This document shows, in pieces, positions 42,537 through 43,188 of a stretch of DNA of 43,188 nt; position 1 is the first letter of the stretch, and every line of letters begins with the position of its first letter. The DNA lies in the NCBI GenBank assembly GCA_900128565.1, contig LT635932.1, positions 1-43,188 of the forward strand, written 5' to 3'. The DNA comes from Stramenopiles sp. TOSAG23-6. Taxonomy: Eukaryota > Sar. Under the pieces are notes generated by a model. That model did not search any database. It saw only the letters and a list, made by a program, of their open reading frames with translations, and was not told where the DNA came from. The translations under genes were made by a program, and so were the position numbers.

Positions 42537-43188
42537 TTACGATAGTTTAGCTTGATGAAGTGAAGTTTTGAATAATCCTGAAATATTTCCAATTTTTTCA
42601 ATTAGTTTTACTAGGAGAAGTTTTAAATTTGAATTGCTAACAACAATTGTTCTTGTGTCATTTGAATCATTTGAAAATGCAGTTGAAAGACAAATGGAAA
42701 CAAAAATAGCAAAGAAGACGATGACTAGAGTATTGAATAAAATACTTGAAACTAGGAAAAAGTTGAAGCATCTGTTGTTCCACGTAGATTTTGTGTTGTA
42801 TTTTGGTGTTACTGTTGATGTTTGGGACTCAGTCTGACCAGCTATGTATTTCGTACTTTGTAATGTTGTACAATGAGTACTTTTTGGTTTTGAATCTATT
42901 TTGTAAAATAATTCATCATTTAGAGCAGTTTCTTTTTCTAATGGTTTGAATGCTATTGGATGAGTTCCATCAATTATTGACAAGGTCGAATTCTCTGTAG
43001 CAGTTTCTGTTGAATGTAAAATATTTGGTTCAACCTCTACGTTTGATAATATAGAATCATTGATATTTTCAAGTTTATCAGCAGTAGGAGTTTGTGGTGG
43101 ACATACTTTAGATAATATAGAATCATTGATCAGTTCAAGTTTATCAGCAGCAGGAGTTTGTGGTGGACATACTTTAGATAATATAGAA
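42537..43188 (-). CDS. Single-pass membrane protein with N-proximal 22-residue repeats (5' partial)
   Basis: The frame is open from the right edge to the stop at 42537-42539, about 217 codons, and the start lies outside the window. The first part consists of tandem units SILSKVCPPQTP(A/T)ADKLE(L/N)IND, then diverged serine/threonine-rich sequence. One membrane helix (FFLVSSILFNTLVIVFFAIFVSIC, about 42700-42775) is followed by about 50 residues (LKLLLVKLIEKIGNISGLF). Asparagine-linked glycosylation sites flank the helix. I do not recognise the family, and orientation in the membrane is unclear. Confidence 0.65.
   Translation of the reverse strand, partial: SILSKVCPPQTPAADKLELINDSILSKVCPPQTPTADKLENINDSILSNVEVEPNILHSTETATENSTLSIIDGTHPIAFKPLEKETALNDELFYKIDSKPKSTHCTTLQSTKYIAGQTESQTSTVTPKYNTKSTWNNRCFNFFLVSSILFNTLVIVFFAIFVSICLSTAFSNDSNDTRTIVVSNSNLKLLLVKLIEKIGNISGLFKTSLHQAKLS
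43057..43188 (-). repeat. 66-bp in-frame tandem repeat (2 copies, continues off the edge)
   Basis: 43123-43188 and 43057-43122 differ at only a few bases, and a third, decayed unit follows at 42990-43056. The unit encodes 22 residues, including CPPQTP. The array is cut by the window edge, so more copies may exist. Confidence 0.85.

Noticed and set aside
1-43188. CRISPR array, prokaryotic operon, prophage or insertion sequence
   Set aside because: No spaced palindromic repeats, no transposase, integrase or reverse-transcriptase motifs. Introns and eukaryotic domain fusions show nuclear DNA.

Overview
The window is nuclear DNA of a microbial eukaryote. It is AT-rich and gene-dense, with short intergenic gaps, AATAAA-like 3' signals, few short introns and one Pol III tRNA gene. 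Very large membrane proteins that combine ephrin-receptor-like (GCC2/GCC3) cysteine repeats with a C-terminal multi-pass membrane domain are typical of stramenopiles and some other algae and protists. My best guess is therefore a stramenopile-like protist; the lineage cannot be fixed from this sequence alone.

Layout. From about 46 to 29594 (+) lies one enormous gene, open for about 28.8 kb without an intron after a single small intron near the window start. It encodes at least 9,700 residues: a secreted, cysteine-rich mosaic (GCC2/GCC3, PAN-like and EGF repeats, an ALK/LTK-like glycine-rich domain, a fibronectin III-like domain, and many copies of a module I do not recognise), followed by about seven membrane helices and a lysine-rich cytoplasmic tail. 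Its 5' end is missing. Then, mostly in alternating orientation, come an ankyrin-repeat class II histone deacetylase (-, 29663-32236), an EngB/YihA-type GTPase with a targeting-like presequence (+, 32503-34671, one intron), a 967-residue coiled-coil protein (-, 34906-37809), an eRF1 glutamine methyltransferase of the MTQ2/N6AMT1 type (+, 38181-39065), a probable two-exon gene with an RRM-like N-terminus (-, 39137-40715), a two-exon isochorismatase-family cysteine hydrolase (-, 41099-41851), a tRNA-Gly(GCC) (-, 42022-42092) and the 3' part of a single-pass membrane protein with a 66-bp tandem repeat (-, 42537 to the right edge).

The genes do not form a pathway. They look like unrelated housekeeping genes next to one giant surface receptor. 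The most unusual signals are the unrecognised C-M-V...G-x-W-H module repeated in the giant protein, a clear ALK/LTK-type glycine-rich domain in a protist, and short introns in three different genes that begin with nearly the same sequence (G-T-x-x-GTTTTCAT, then an ATTTCAA-T-rich stretch). These introns look like copies of one element. In two of them the protein reading frame does not fit ordinary GT-AG splicing.

Sequence quality limits some calls. Clusters of N at 8760-8768, 13482, 33215-33238 and 34416-34443 include two places where the EngB frame breaks. The first 45 bases duplicate an internal stretch of the giant gene and look like an assembly or amplification chimera.
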